A stretch of DNA of 64,000 nt, taken from contig NZ_SNUQ01000004.1 of NCBI RefSeq assembly GCF_012027555.1, positions 30,284 to 94,283 on the forward strand, in the 5' to 3' direction. Positions 51,464-60,397 of this stretch are shown here, one piece after another. The notes beneath the pieces are model-generated. The model did no database searches. It was not told the DNA's origin and was given only the letters and a program-made list of their open reading frames with translations. The translations under genes and the position numbers were made by a program. Every line of letters begins with the position of its first letter. Positions within the stretch are counted from its first letter, which is position 1. Origin of the DNA: Thermococcus sp. CX2 (lineage in GTDB: Archaea > Methanobacteriota_B > Thermococci > Thermococcales > Thermococcaceae).

Positions 51464-52003
51464 TTATAATCCTAAAAACTCGCAGAGGAGCTTGAAGAAG
51501 CTGGTTTTCCTTCCAGCGGGCGTTATGAAGTGATGGATGAGAAGCTCCTCCCTGAGCCAGTCGCATTCTTCCAGCCCAGACCTCCTGCATGCTTCGCCAA
51601 AGTTCGAACTCTCGGCAAGGGCGCGGAAGACCCTCCACCCATCGGTGAAGAGGCCGTTGAAATAGCTTTTTAACCACCTCTCGTCGATGGAGCGAACGAG
51701 GAGATCGCCCCTCCTCGAGAGTCTGTAATAGGTGTGATGTTTGTGAACTTCGAAGGCCTTCTTAAAGCGCGCCTTGCTCCTCTTTATCGCACTCCCAGAG
51801 TCCCTCTCAACCAGTCCGAGCTCTATGAGGTCCCTTATGGCGTCATTAATCGTCTGAACGTCGAGCTCTGTCATCCTGGCCATCATCTTGGCGTAGTCAA
51901 CCCCGGCCCTCTTCAGGTGGAGCAGGACGTAGAGGTGAACTGGCAGGAGTTCAAATCCGCGGTATGAACTTTGGCGTTCTTGATGTGTATTCTCTCCACT
52001 CAT
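51464..52003 (-). CDS. DUF2250 helix-turn-helix protein
   Basis: 179 aa. FELLPVHLYVLLHLKRAGVDYAKMMARMTELDVQTINDAIRDLIELGLVERDSGSAIKRSKARFKKAFEVHKHHTYYRLSRRG-type sequence is a winged helix of the archaeal DUF2250 family, probably a transcription regulator. It sits beside the third NifX-like gene, so it could act on that regulon. Confidence 0.85.
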   Translation of the reverse strand: MSGENTHQERQSSYRGFELLPVHLYVLLHLKRAGVDYAKMMARMTELDVQTINDAIRDLIELGLVERDSGSAIKRSKARFKKAFEVHKHHTYYRLSRRGDLLVRSIDERWLKSYFNGLFTDGWRVFRALAESSNFGEACRRSGLEECDWLREELLIHHFITPAGRKTSFFKLLCEFLGL

Positions 52004-52035
52004 TCCCGAACCGCCCCTCTAGTTCCTTCTCCTCT

Positions 52036-52384
52036 TCACCTATTAATCTCACTACCGTGAGCCAATATGATATATGAACTGTAAGGGGGAGGTTCCGCAA
52101 GCATCAGCGAAAATCCCGGAGCGATAAAGAAACCCCCAAATGGAGTATATTGGATGCCTGACCCTAGAATAGCAGCCCGAAGTCAGGAGCTTTTCCGTTT
52201 CATATGCCCTTTTGATCTGGGAGTAGCGGAGGAGCCATAGGGAAATCCCCACGAGGAAAGCGGCCAGGCCTACGGCGTAGCACTTAAACGTCAGTAGGTT
52301 TAGGTGAAAATCGAGGAAAAGCGCGAGGGCCGCGTAGGAGAGGACAATTTTTCCGACCCTCGGGGCTATTCCCCGGAAGCTCAT
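52036..52384 (-). pseudogene. Frameshifted isoprenylcysteine carboxyl methyltransferase-like gene
   Basis: The frame beginning at 52384 gives membrane helices and then the family motif TSGCYSRVRHPIYSIWGF, after which it degenerates (LYRSGIFADACG) and stops at 52052. In the next frame the sequence continues as FFIAPGFSLMLAE, as expected for the family, then stops at 52036. A one-base change in the GGGGGTTTCTTT stretch explains this. The usual C-terminal third is absent, so the gene is inactive. Confidence 0.65.
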
Positions 52385-52779
52385 CCTCCCGCCTTGGCTT
52401 TCTTTTCCTGCACCTGCTCCCAGAGGTCATCGAAGTTCTCGGCAACCCTCTGGAGGGCGAGCTTTAAGTCCCTCGTCCTCGTGAAGAAGGCAACCTTGTC
52501 GCTCTGATCCCTTATCCTCAGAAAGTTTGGCCCCATCCTGAATGCCGCTAGAACGTCAACGTCCATTAGCTGGCCCACTATCAGTTTGAACTTCCTGGGG
52601 TCGCCGTGGCCCTCGTCGTGCTCCTGCATATCCTTGGCTTTGTTGTGCCTCTTCTCAAGGAGCTTGACGCTCCCGTCTTCACAGACCTCGTAGATGGCGA
52701 AGAACTTAGAATCGCCGTAGTGAGCATCGATGAGCGTCTCATCGTTCTCCATCCCAAAGGCAACCTTCAGGCACTTCAT
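52381..52779 (-). CDS. NifX-like Fe-Mo/Fe-S cluster-binding protein (3)
   Basis: 132 aa. KVAFGMENDETLIDAHYGDSKFFAIYEVCEDG and DVDVLAAFRMGPNFLRIRDQ match the dinitrogenase iron-molybdenum cofactor family, with a helical C terminus. It is divergent from the two MinD-type ferredoxin ATPases across a regulated promoter, a common pairing in archaea and anaerobic bacteria. Confidence 0.88.
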   Translation of the reverse strand: MKCLKVAFGMENDETLIDAHYGDSKFFAIYEVCEDGSVKLLEKRHNKAKDMQEHDEGHGDPRKFKLIVGQLMDVDVLAAFRMGPNFLRIRDQSDKVAFFTRTRDLKLALQRVAENFDDLWEQVQEKKAKAGG

Positions 52780-52790
52780 CTACACCACCG

Positions 52791-52834
52791 TGTGAGCATA
52801 TGCACAAAGCTTAAAAACTTTTAGGTTAGCCTAA
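52791..52834. promoter_or_regulatory. Divergent metal-regulon promoter block, copy 2, with DtxR-like operator
   Basis: TGTGAGCATATGCACA (52791-52806, core GCATATGC), TATA TTAAAAACTT readable in both directions, and the inverted repeat TTAGGTTAGCCTAA (52821-52834). The last closely matches half of the bacterial DtxR/IdeR consensus and lies between TATA and start for the MinD genes. Serves MinD-type genes (plus) and NifX-like gene 3 (minus). Confidence 0.7.
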
Positions 52835-52850
52835 TTCTGGAGGTGAGGTA

Positions 52851-53720
52851 ATGCAGATTGCAGTGAGCGGTGGAAAAGGAGGCACCGGAAAATCCACCAT
52901 TGCGATAAATCTCGCGATAGCCCTCAGCGAGTACTTTGACCTGGTGCTGGCCGATTTGGACGTTGAGGCACCAAACGACCATCTGCTCCTTGGAGTTGAG
53001 CTCCAGAACGAGGAGCCGGTGGAGCTCTTCATGCCGCGCTTCGACTACTCCAAGTGCACCCGCTGCAGGAAGTGCGCGGAAGTTTGTGAGGAGCACGCAA
53101 TAATAACCATGCGCGATGGGACACCGTTCCTGATGCCCAACCTCTGCTCCGGCTGCACCGCCTGTGAGATAGTCTGCCCGGTTCCCGGAGCGATACTTCC
53201 GGGGAAGAAGCTTATGGGCCACACCTATCTAACGGAGACACCCTACGGCTTCCCACTCGTTACGGGCAGGCTTTTGGAGGGCGAGGAGAGGGCCATGCCC
53301 GTCGTCTCCAGAGCCAAGAAGAGGGCCCAAAGCCTAAACAAGGAGCTCCTCATGGTGGACACCGCAGCAGGTACGAGCAATACTGTTTCGAAGGCACTTG
53401 AGGATTCCAAACTCATCATAGCCGTTACGGAGCCGACTCCCCTCGGTCTGCACGACGGCGAGCTGATTCTCAGGCTTGCCCAGCTCATGGACATTCCGGT
53501 GATGATAGTTGTCAACCGTTCCGACCTCGGAGATGTGGGAAGGGTGAGGGAAATCGCCGAGCGCTACAACGCCGAGATAATTGCCGAGATTCCCTACAGC
53601 GAGAACATCATACGGAGCTACGTGGAAGGAAGGCCGATAGTCCTGACCAATTACCCCGAGGCCGAGATACTCAGGAGAATCGCCGAGAGGATCGTCGGGT
53701 TCCTGGGAGGTGGTGAGTGA
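52851..53720 (+). CDS. MinD/Mrp-type ATPase with inserted ferredoxin domain (1)
   Basis: 289 aa. Deviant Walker A SGGKGGTGKST at 6-16, then an inserted 2[4Fe-4S] ferredoxin (C69, C72, C75, C79 and C99, C102, C105, C109), then the rest of the MinD fold with VDTAAGTSN. Related to Nbp35/Mrp iron-sulfur carriers. It works, by inference, with its downstream paralogue and the NifX-like proteins to handle clusters. GGAGGTGAGG precedes ATG 52851. Confidence 0.93.
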   Translation: MQIAVSGGKGGTGKSTIAINLAIALSEYFDLVLADLDVEAPNDHLLLGVELQNEEPVELFMPRFDYSKCTRCRKCAEVCEEHAIITMRDGTPFLMPNLCSGCTACEIVCPVPGAILPGKKLMGHTYLTETPYGFPLVTGRLLEGEERAMPVVSRAKKRAQSLNKELLMVDTAAGTSNTVSKALEDSKLIIAVTEPTPLGLHDGELILRLAQLMDIPVMIVVNRSDLGDVGRVREIAERYNAEIIAEIPYSENIIRSYVEGRPIVLTNYPEAEILRRIAERIVGFLGGGE

Positions 53721-54607
53721 TGCAGCTCGTAATTGCGAGTGGCAAGGGCGGCGTTGGAAAGAGCACCGTAACTGCTTCGCTCCTCTACCTTCTGAAGGAT
53801 GAATACAACTTCGTGGCTGTGGATGCGGACGCAGATGCGCCGAACCTCGACCTCCTTCTTGGCGTCGAGCGCTGGGAAGAGGAGAGGGAGCTAGTTGGAG
53901 CAAAGGTTGCGCACATCAATCAGGACAGCTGCATCCACTGCGGCATCTGCTATGAGAGGTGTCCCTACGACTGCATTAAGTTCGTAGACGGCAACTACGT
54001 CGTGAGCGAGCTCACCTGTGAGGGCTGCAACGTCTGCGGGCTTGTCTGTCCAGTGCCAGGAACCATAACCCTCGAGGAAGTCCGCTCAGGTATCGTACGC
54101 AAGACCACAACACCCTATGGTTTTCCGCTCATCTCTGCCCAGCTCGACGTTGGAAGGCCGAACAGCGGTAAGCTGGTAACCGAAGAGAAGGAGTGGGCCA
54201 AGAAGCTCATGGCCGAGCTCGACCTGGAGCACATGATAGTGGACAGCGCAGCGGGAATAGGCTGTCAGGTTATAGCGAGCATCGGCGGTGCAGATTTGAC
54301 AATACTCATTGCCGAGCCGACGCCAGCATCTCTCAGCGACGTTCAGAGGGCTTACAGGGTCGTCCAGCACTTCAGGCAGCCGGCTTACCTCATAATCAAC
54401 AAGGCCGACTTCAACCCTGGATTCAAAGCCCTCCACGAGTGGGCAGAGAGCGAGGGAATTCCGATACTCGGCGAGGTTCCCTATGACAGGGCGATACCGA
54501 GGAGCATGGCGATGCTTAAGCCTGTCGTAGAGGTCTTCCCAGACTCAAAGGCATCCCAGGCGATAAAAGAAATTGCCGAGAGGGTTAAGGTTGAAATACT
54601 GAAATGA
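53720..54607 (+). CDS. MinD/Mrp-type ATPase with inserted ferredoxin domain (2)
   Basis: About 295 aa paralogue of the preceding gene: ASGKGGVGKST at 6-16, ferredoxin cysteines C71, C74, C77, C81 and C100, C103, C106, C110, and VDSAAGIGCQV. ATG 53720 overlaps the upstream TGA, behind GGAGGTGG, so synthesis is coupled, suggesting a heterodimer. Confidence 0.93.
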   Translation: MQLVIASGKGGVGKSTVTASLLYLLKDEYNFVAVDADADAPNLDLLLGVERWEEERELVGAKVAHINQDSCIHCGICYERCPYDCIKFVDGNYVVSELTCEGCNVCGLVCPVPGTITLEEVRSGIVRKTTTPYGFPLISAQLDVGRPNSGKLVTEEKEWAKKLMAELDLEHMIVDSAAGIGCQVIASIGGADLTILIAEPTPASLSDVQRAYRVVQHFRQPAYLIINKADFNPGFKALHEWAESEGIPILGEVPYDRAIPRSMAMLKPVVEVFPDSKASQAIKEIAERVKVEILK

Positions 54608-54752
54608 ATCCACAGTTTCGGAATTCCCTCTTCCCATTTCTTATCCTTGTTGAGCTCGTGCGCGGGCTGGTTCTGTAACCTTCCGCATAGTTTGTGGCAA
54701 AGGCAACCCAAACCTTAAAAGCCTCCCACCCAAATCCAATCGGTGGTGCGAA

Positions 54753-55196
54753 ATGGCGGAGAGAAACGAGCAGCTCGAAAGGCTCGCTTACGAGTACCAG
54801 CTCCTGCAGGCTCAGGCTCAGCTTTTAGCCCAGAACCTCGAGCTCCTAACCCTCGGAAGGAACGAGTTCCAGGTGGTAAAAGAGACCCTTGAGGAGCTCA
54901 AGAAGGTTGAAGACGAGAAGCCTGAAATCCTCGTGCCAATTGGTGCTGGCTCCTTCCTCAGGGGAATGATAGTGGATAAGAACAACGCGATAGTCAGCGT
55001 TGGCTCGGGCTACGCTATCGAAAAGAGCCTCGACGACGCTATAGCCTACCTCGAGGCCCGCATAAAGGAGTACGACGAGGCGATAAGGAAGACCCAGGAG
55101 GGTCTTCAGAGGCTTGAGGGCCAGCTCCAGGAGCTCGCCCAGAAGGCCCAGAAGCTCCAGCAGGAGGCCGCAATGGGCTTCAGCTTGAAGAAGTGA
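54753..55196 (+). CDS. pfdA: Prefoldin alpha subunit
   Basis: 147 aa coiled-coil protein with N- and C-terminal helices flanking the beta-hairpin region [18 protein letters not shown] and [13 protein letters not shown], the prefoldin alpha signature. Captures unfolded protein for the thermosome. TATA CCTTAAAAGCC at about 54712-54722, GGTGGTG before the ATG. Confidence 0.96.
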   Translation: MAERNEQLERLAYEYQLLQAQAQLLAQNLELLTLGRNEFQVVKETLEELKKVEDEKPEILVPIGAGSFLRGMIVDKNNAIVSVGSGYAIEKSLDDAIAYLEARIKEYDEAIRKTQEGLQRLEGQLQELAQKAQKLQQEAAMGFSLKK

Positions 55197-55292
55197 TGTC
55201 CTTTGAGTTTCTTTTCTCCCCACTTTTGGAAGTTTGAAAAGCGAAACTTAGAGATAACATTTTAAACTTTTCACGCTACATTGCATTTTAAG

Positions 55293-56651
55293 ATGAGGAA
55301 GTTGAAGCTGACCCCATTGATAATTTCATTGATGCTTCTCCTCGCGACGTTTGGGTTAGCCGTGCCTAATATCAACGTTTCTGTGCAGGGACTGGGCTGG
55401 GGGGCAGGCCCAGTGCAAAGCCCTGCCACCGAGGGGGGAGTTACTTTTCACTTTGCTACATTGACACAAGTAGATTACTCACTAGTTCATGTTTCCAGGT
55501 CGCTACCTGCATATACAGCGATCATTGTCAAAATATATGACTCTAGAGGCAACATTGTGGCACTTGGAAACACAACCCTTCAGGCATCACTCCCCGCAGG
55601 TGAGGACGTGAGGGTGAATGTGTCTTTTACCTGGAACCGGTTTAGTAATGTAACTGTGGTGATAAAAAGCCCCAATTTTACCACATCTTTTTCTGGACCA
55701 ATATCTCTCAAGATCCAAGCGGTGGGAGAAGGAGTCTGGGTCGGGAGTCTTAGGAGGCCCATAAACATTACCGAACAGAGTGGGACTGATCTCTACAATT
55801 ATACTGTCAGAATTGTTCTTGGCGGACAATACACAAACGCATATTTTACAGACCTAAATGGCAACCCTCTATATTACTGGTATGTCTACGACGGTAGTTT
55901 TACGATATTCTGGGTTAAAATACCATACCTCTCCGCTAACAGTAAGACAACAATATTCCTGCACTATGGGGGGTCGGTGAATCCCTACTTATCGTACATG
56001 AATCCCGCCAAAGTTTTCCTATTTTTTGATGACTTTACTGGCACCTATCTTGATACGTCAAAATGGAACATATACGGAACCCCAACTGTTTCTGGAGGAA
56101 TACTTTCACTCCAAGGATATCGCGCTCAGGGTAGGAACATAAGAGGTCAGGCAACGTGGATATGGACAGTAAATACATTCCCTGTTTCGTATGTTATTGA
56201 GATGAACACCAGTCTGGCCGATGCAGATTTGAGGATAGCCCAGAATTATGGATATGCCGTGGGTCCATTCTTCCTCTGGTACATAAATTCAACGGGAGAT
56301 GGCTACGGTGAGGGCATAGGTATATATTATTCTCTGCCGGTCATTGGACTCCTCCAGATAAACGTTAACAACGGCTCGGGAACTTGGACGATAACTGCCT
56401 GGAACCTCTACACGATGGGCACTTGGAGCATCATAAGTATCGTCGTAGATAGAGGAAATATCCAGACGTACCAAGATGGAAATCCAATTAGTACATACAC
56501 TGTTCCTTCCCTTGAGGATGGCAGTATTGGACTTGGACAGGCCACGGGTGGGCCAAGTCAGTATGACTGGATACTGGTGAGGAAGTACGTTGATCCCGAA
56601 CCAGCGGTGTCTATTGGGTGGGTTTATGCTGACTTAGTCTTCAGGCCGTAG
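55293..56651 (+). CDS. Secreted DUF2341 domain protein
   Basis: About 452 aa. Signal sequence (KLTPLIISLMLLLATFGLAVP), a beta-rich domain, then DUF2341-like sequence (RRPINITEQSGTDLYNYTVRI...WVKIPYLSANSKTTIFLHYG) and a concanavalin-like C-terminal jelly roll (FFDDFTGTYLDTSKWN...DWILVRKYV). Probably a cell-surface or secreted carbohydrate-binding protein. TATA TTTTAAACTTT at about 55260-55270 predicts a leaderless start at ATG 55293. More AT-rich than its neighbours. Confidence 0.82.
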   Translation: MRKLKLTPLIISLMLLLATFGLAVPNINVSVQGLGWGAGPVQSPATEGGVTFHFATLTQVDYSLVHVSRSLPAYTAIIVKIYDSRGNIVALGNTTLQASLPAGEDVRVNVSFTWNRFSNVTVVIKSPNFTTSFSGPISLKIQAVGEGVWVGSLRRPINITEQSGTDLYNYTVRIVLGGQYTNAYFTDLNGNPLYYWYVYDGSFTIFWVKIPYLSANSKTTIFLHYGGSVNPYLSYMNPAKVFLFFDDFTGTYLDTSKWNIYGTPTVSGGILSLQGYRAQGRNIRGQATWIWTVNTFPVSYVIEMNTSLADADLRIAQNYGYAVGPFFLWYINSTGDGYGEGIGIYYSLPVIGLLQINVNNGSGTWTITAWNLYTMGTWSIISIVVDRGNIQTYQDGNPISTYTVPSLEDGSIGLGQATGGPSQYDWILVRKYVDPEPAVSIGWVYADLVFRP

Positions 56652-56654
56652 TAG

Positions 56655-57581
56655 TTAGGTCTTCATTCCAACTGAATACCACTCCACCGTTTTCTTCAGC
56701 CCCTCTTCTAGCGTCCACTCTGGCTCGAAGCCGAGCTTTCTAATCTCGCTTATATCCGCCTGGCTGTGCCTTATGTCCCCCGGCCTCGGCTTGTCGAAGA
56801 TTATCGAGCTGGTCGTGCCAGTTATCTCAATGATTTTCATCGCCAGCTCCAGAATCGTTGTCTGCCTCCCAGTTGCGACGTTGAATATCCTACCGTTAGC
56901 CCTTGAACTCTCAGCGGCTAAAACGTTGGCCTTAACGACGTCCTTGACGTAAATGAAGTCCCTCGTCTGCTTCCCGTCGCCGAAGATTACAAGCGGCTCG
57001 TTCTTCAGCGCACGGTTGATGAATATGCTTATAACTCCCGCATACTGGTTGGCACTCTGCCTCGGGCCGAAGACGTTGAAGTAGCGTAGGGAAACCGTTG
57101 GGATGCCGTAGAGCTCGTTGAAAACTCTAAGGTACTGCTCGGCCGTTAGCTTCGTGACGCCATAGGGAGAGAGTGGTTTTGGCGTTTCCGTCTCTTTGAG
57201 CGGCAGATTCGGATTGTCACCATAAACAGCGGCGGAAGATGCGAAAATCAGCTTTCCATGACCTTCCATCAGGGCTCTCAAAATGTTGAGTGTGCCTATA
57301 ACGTTGACCTCCTCCGTGAAAACCGGATCCCTAACGCTCTCGACGACGCTGACCTGGGCAGCCTCGTGAAAAACGTAATCTGCGTGGCTTATCAGCTCGG
57401 CTATCGACTCGTAGTCCCTGATGTCAGCTTGAACGAACTTTGCCGCAGGTGGGACGTTCTCCCTCTTTCCCATGTAGAGGTTGTCAATAATCACCACGTC
57501 ATTGTCCATGCTTAGCTCCCATGCAATATGCGAGCCTATGAAACCTGCCCCACCAGTAACGACGACCAGCTTGTTTTTCAT
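56655..57581 (-). CDS. NAD-dependent sugar epimerase (UDP-glucose 4-epimerase type)
   Basis: 308 aa extended SDR. GGAGFIGSH dinucleotide motif, catalytic SSAAVYG and YGVTK (Tyr-x3-Lys), and FNVFGPRQ. Interconverts nucleotide sugars for glycoconjugate or glycan synthesis; the exact sugar is not determined. Its 3' end is 3 bp from the convergent DUF2341 gene. Confidence 0.93.
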   Translation of the reverse strand: MKNKLVVVTGGAGFIGSHIAWELSMDNDVVIIDNLYMGKRENVPPAAKFVQADIRDYESIAELISHADYVFHEAAQVSVVESVRDPVFTEEVNVIGTLNILRALMEGHGKLIFASSAAVYGDNPNLPLKETETPKPLSPYGVTKLTAEQYLRVFNELYGIPTVSLRYFNVFGPRQSANQYAGVISIFINRALKNEPLVIFGDGKQTRDFIYVKDVVKANVLAAESSRANGRIFNVATGRQTTILELAMKIIEITGTTSSIIFDKPRPGDIRHSQADISEIRKLGFEPEWTLEEGLKKTVEWYSVGMKT

Positions 57582-57660
57582 CTCCCCTACCTCCGTAAGT
57601 AGTGTTTGCCGTGGGTTTTAACCTTTTGCCGTTTCTCTCCTCCACTTTTTGGCATATACC

Positions 57661-57703
57661 TGTTTAATTCGAAACCATTATAAGCCCCCTATTGACTTAA
57701 ACA
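57661..57703 (+). promoter_or_regulatory. purA promoter flanked by inverted repeat
   Basis: TATA ATTATAAGC (57677-57685) lies between TGTTTAA (57661-57667) and TTAAACA (57697-57703), a perfect 7-bp inverted pair, similar to the TGTTAAA/TTTAACA pair at purB. GGAG lies before ATG 57717. Confidence 0.4.
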
Positions 57704-57716
57704 TGGGTAAGGAGCC

Positions 57717-58736
57717 ATGCCGAGCTACATCGTTGTTGGCGGTCAATGGGGAGACGAGGGCAAGGGTTCCCTCATAGCCTATCTGGCCATGAAGGACAGG
57801 CCCCAAATCATAGCGAGGGGCGGCGTTGGAACGAATGCAGGACACAGTGTCTTCATTAACGGCAGGAAGTACGCGGTGAGGCAGTTGCCGACGGGTTTCA
57901 TGCAGAGGAATGCCAGGCTTCTCGTTGGGGCTGGAGTTCTCGTAGATCCAGAGGTTTTCTTCCACGAGCTCGAGCAACTAAAGGATTTCAATGTTGCCAA
58001 CAGGGTTGGGATAGACTACCGCTGCGCCATTATAGAGCCCAATCACAAGGAGCGCGACAGGAAAAACATCCACCTGCACGATAAAATAGGAACCACCGGC
58101 TCAGGCTGCGGGCCGGCAAACGCCGACAGGGTAATGCGCGTGGCAAAGCAGGCCAAGAACATAAGGGAGCTCGAGCCCTATCTGACCGACGTGGCTCAGG
58201 AAGTAAACGACGCGCTCGACGATGGGGAGCTAGTTCTCGTCGAGGGGACGCAGGGCTTCGGCTTGAGCCTCTACTACGGAACCTATCCATACGTTACTTC
58301 CAAGGACACAACGGCATCTGCCATAGCAAGCGACGTTGGAATCGGGCCAACGAGGGTCGATGACGTCATAGTCGTCTTCAAAAGCTTTCCGACGCGCGTT
58401 GGAGAGGGACCGTTCCCCACGGAGATGAGCGAAGAGGAAGCGGAAAAGCTGGGCCTGGTGGAGTACGGCACTGTAACTGGTAGGAGGAGAAGAGTGGGCT
58501 GGTTCGATTTCGAGTTTGCCCGCTATTCGGCCAGAATCAACGGGGCCACAATGCTGGCCATCACAATGCTCGATAAATACGATAAAGAGGCCTTCGGCGT
58601 TACGGACTACGATAAGCTGCCCATGAAAGCTAAGGAGTTCGTCGAGGAGGTTGAGGAGCGCGTTGGTGTCCCGGTCGGGCTGATAAAGACCGGTCCTGAG
58701 ATGGAGCACATAATAGACCTGAGGGAGAACATCTGA
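57717..58736 (+). CDS. purA: Adenylosuccinate synthetase (short archaeal form)
   Basis: 339 aa, about 90 shorter than bacterial PurA, as known for Pyrococcus and Thermococcus. GTP-binding [10 protein letters not shown] at the start, catalytic His in [18 protein letters not shown] and the [11 protein letters not shown] segment. Converts IMP plus aspartate to adenylosuccinate; PurB, in this window, completes the step to AMP. Confidence 0.97.
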   Translation: MPSYIVVGGQWGDEGKGSLIAYLAMKDRPQIIARGGVGTNAGHSVFINGRKYAVRQLPTGFMQRNARLLVGAGVLVDPEVFFHELEQLKDFNVANRVGIDYRCAIIEPNHKERDRKNIHLHDKIGTTGSGCGPANADRVMRVAKQAKNIRELEPYLTDVAQEVNDALDDGELVLVEGTQGFGLSLYYGTYPYVTSKDTTASAIASDVGIGPTRVDDVIVVFKSFPTRVGEGPFPTEMSEEEAEKLGLVEYGTVTGRRRRVGWFDFEFARYSARINGATMLAITMLDKYDKEAFGVTDYDKLPMKAKEFVEEVEERVGVPVGLIKTGPEMEHIIDLRENI

Positions 58737-58760
58737 AGACTACTCTTTACTTTTTACTCC
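58737..58760 (+). terminator. T-rich terminator after purA
   Basis: CTCTTTACTTTTTACTCCC directly after the purA stop is an archaeal-type oligo-T terminator; the next gene is convergent. Confidence 0.45.
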
Positions 58761-58816
58761 CAAGGACAGCCACGAAGGAAAGAACAAGGGGTCGTCTCAG
58801 AACTCGTCCTCTTCAC

Positions 58817-59671
58817 TCACCCAGCCTCTTTTTTAGGATGAGCTGGACTCCTCTGGAGTCCCTGCTCCATTGTGATAAGCAATTCCTTCCTTTTTTCGTT
58901 TTCTGCATGGGCCTTCAGCCACTCCACCACGAGCATGTGAAACTCATCCCCCCATTCGGGGTCATCGAATATCTCGTGATAGGCCCCCTCGAACTCCGTA
59001 AGGGTTTTGTCTCTGACAGTCAGCCTCTCAAAAAGCCTTCTGGAGCCTTCCGGTGGAGTTATCTGGTCGCCGGTGCCAACTACGAGGAGAACGGGCACGG
59101 TTACCTTATCTGCTTCTTCGTGAGCCTTCTCCATGTTGACGAAGATGCTCTTCCCGAGCTTGAAGGATATCCTGTCGTGGACGAGGGGGTCGTTTATGTA
59201 TGCTACAACAGCCGCGGGACACCTGGAGAGAAGCTCCGGATCGAGACCGTTGCTTATGGTGATGCTGGAAAGAACATCTCCGAGCAGCTTTGCGAGGGTC
59301 ACGAGAAAACCTGGCGTCTTGGGACTCTTCGCCAGCGCTGGGGAGGAAGCTATTACTCCCCTTATCCTATTCGGTCTGGTCTCGGCGTATCTGATAACCG
59401 CCAGGCCACCTAGACTGTGTCCAAAGAGGAATGGCCTCCCCCCGATTTCGTCTATGATTTCATCAATTATTTCCAGGGCCTCTTCGACACTTGTATGTCC
59501 CCTCTTGCCCCCGCTCCTCCCGTGGCCGGGCCAGTCGAATGTGTATACGGCAAAACCCGCCTCGTTCAGCATTGCAATGAGTTGCCTGTATCTCCCACTG
59601 TGCTCCCCAAGACCGTGAACGAGAACCACCCAGCCGAGCATCGGCTCTCCAAACTTGGCAGTGTATACCAT
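58817..59671 (-). CDS. Alpha/beta hydrolase, monoacylglycerol lipase-like
   Basis: 284 aa. Oxyanion VLVHGLGEHSGRY, nucleophile elbow LFGHSLGGL (Ser), Asp in VVGTGDQITPP and His in GAYHEIFDDPEWGDE form a complete triad. No signal peptide. Related to monoacylglycerol lipase and lysophospholipase; substrate unproven. Single gene. Confidence 0.92.
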   Translation of the reverse strand: MVYTAKFGEPMLGWVVLVHGLGEHSGRYRQLIAMLNEAGFAVYTFDWPGHGRSGGKRGHTSVEEALEIIDEIIDEIGGRPFLFGHSLGGLAVIRYAETRPNRIRGVIASSPALAKSPKTPGFLVTLAKLLGDVLSSITISNGLDPELLSRCPAAVVAYINDPLVHDRISFKLGKSIFVNMEKAHEEADKVTVPVLLVVGTGDQITPPEGSRRLFERLTVRDKTLTEFEGAYHEIFDDPEWGDEFHMLVVEWLKAHAENEKRKELLITMEQGLQRSPAHPKKEAG

Positions 59672-59738
59672 AGGGGGGTCACCTTCCCCTAATTATGCTC
59701 AGGTTAAGTCATTAACCTTTCGGAAAAGAAGAAAAGGG

Positions 59739-60395
59739 TTAGCTTGTGAATGGGCTTTCTTTCAGTTTCCTCTTTGCGAACTCGACGATTTTCTTGATGT
59801 CCTCTTCTATAGTGTCTGGCTCGGGCTTCATGAAGATATAAAAAACGTTGGTCTTGGGAGTAAGTGAAACATGCTTGACGTTGTGCGGCTTGGAGAGACT
59901 CTCGACGAGATATTTGAGTAGCTCCACGTCCCTCTTCTTTTCGTAGAGCGCCTCGTACTTCTTCCCGGCTATTTCGACGATTTCCCTTTGGAGGAACTCT
60001 TCGTTCTCTATCTTGGGCTTCATTCTGTAGTAGCCCTTCTGTATCAGGTGCGCTTCGTGCTTTATCTGTGAGAGAGGCTTGATGATGATGTACAGCTTGT
60101 CGTGCCTGCTCGTGAGGAGCGCTATCGGGAAGTAGAGGATGCTCTGCCTCGGCAAAAGCGTCAGTGTATACTCGAACTTTCTGATGTTGTCGCGGTTTAT
60201 CTTGTAGAATGCCCTAAAACCGACATAGCCGCCGAGCCATATGTATTCTTTGTCCTCTGGCTTGACGACGTCCTCTATGGAGCGTAGGTAGTGCTGCATG
60301 AGCGCTAGGTTCAGCTTCCTCCCCTTGAAGAACTGTATCGACGAAACGGCCGCGAGCACCATCAAAGCGAGTATAACTCCGGATGTTATCTCCAT
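59739..60395 (-). CDS. Membrane-anchored hypothetical protein
   Basis: 218 aa with one N-terminal transmembrane helix (GVILALMVLAAVSSIQFF) and a charged cytoplasmic domain. It follows the DUF59 and ArsA-like genes on the same strand (2-bp gap), so it belongs to that operon. No family recognised. Confidence 0.78.
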   Translation of the reverse strand: MEITSGVILALMVLAAVSSIQFFKGRKLNLALMQHYLRSIEDVVKPEDKEYIWLGGYVGFRAFYKINRDNIRKFEYTLTLLPRQSILYFPIALLTSRHDKLYIIIKPLSQIKHEAHLIQKGYYRMKPKIENEEFLQREIVEIAGKKYEALYEKKRDVELLKYLVESLSKPHNVKHVSLTPKTNVFYIFMKPEPDTIEEDIKKIVEFAKRKLKESPFTS

Positions 60396-60397
60396 GA

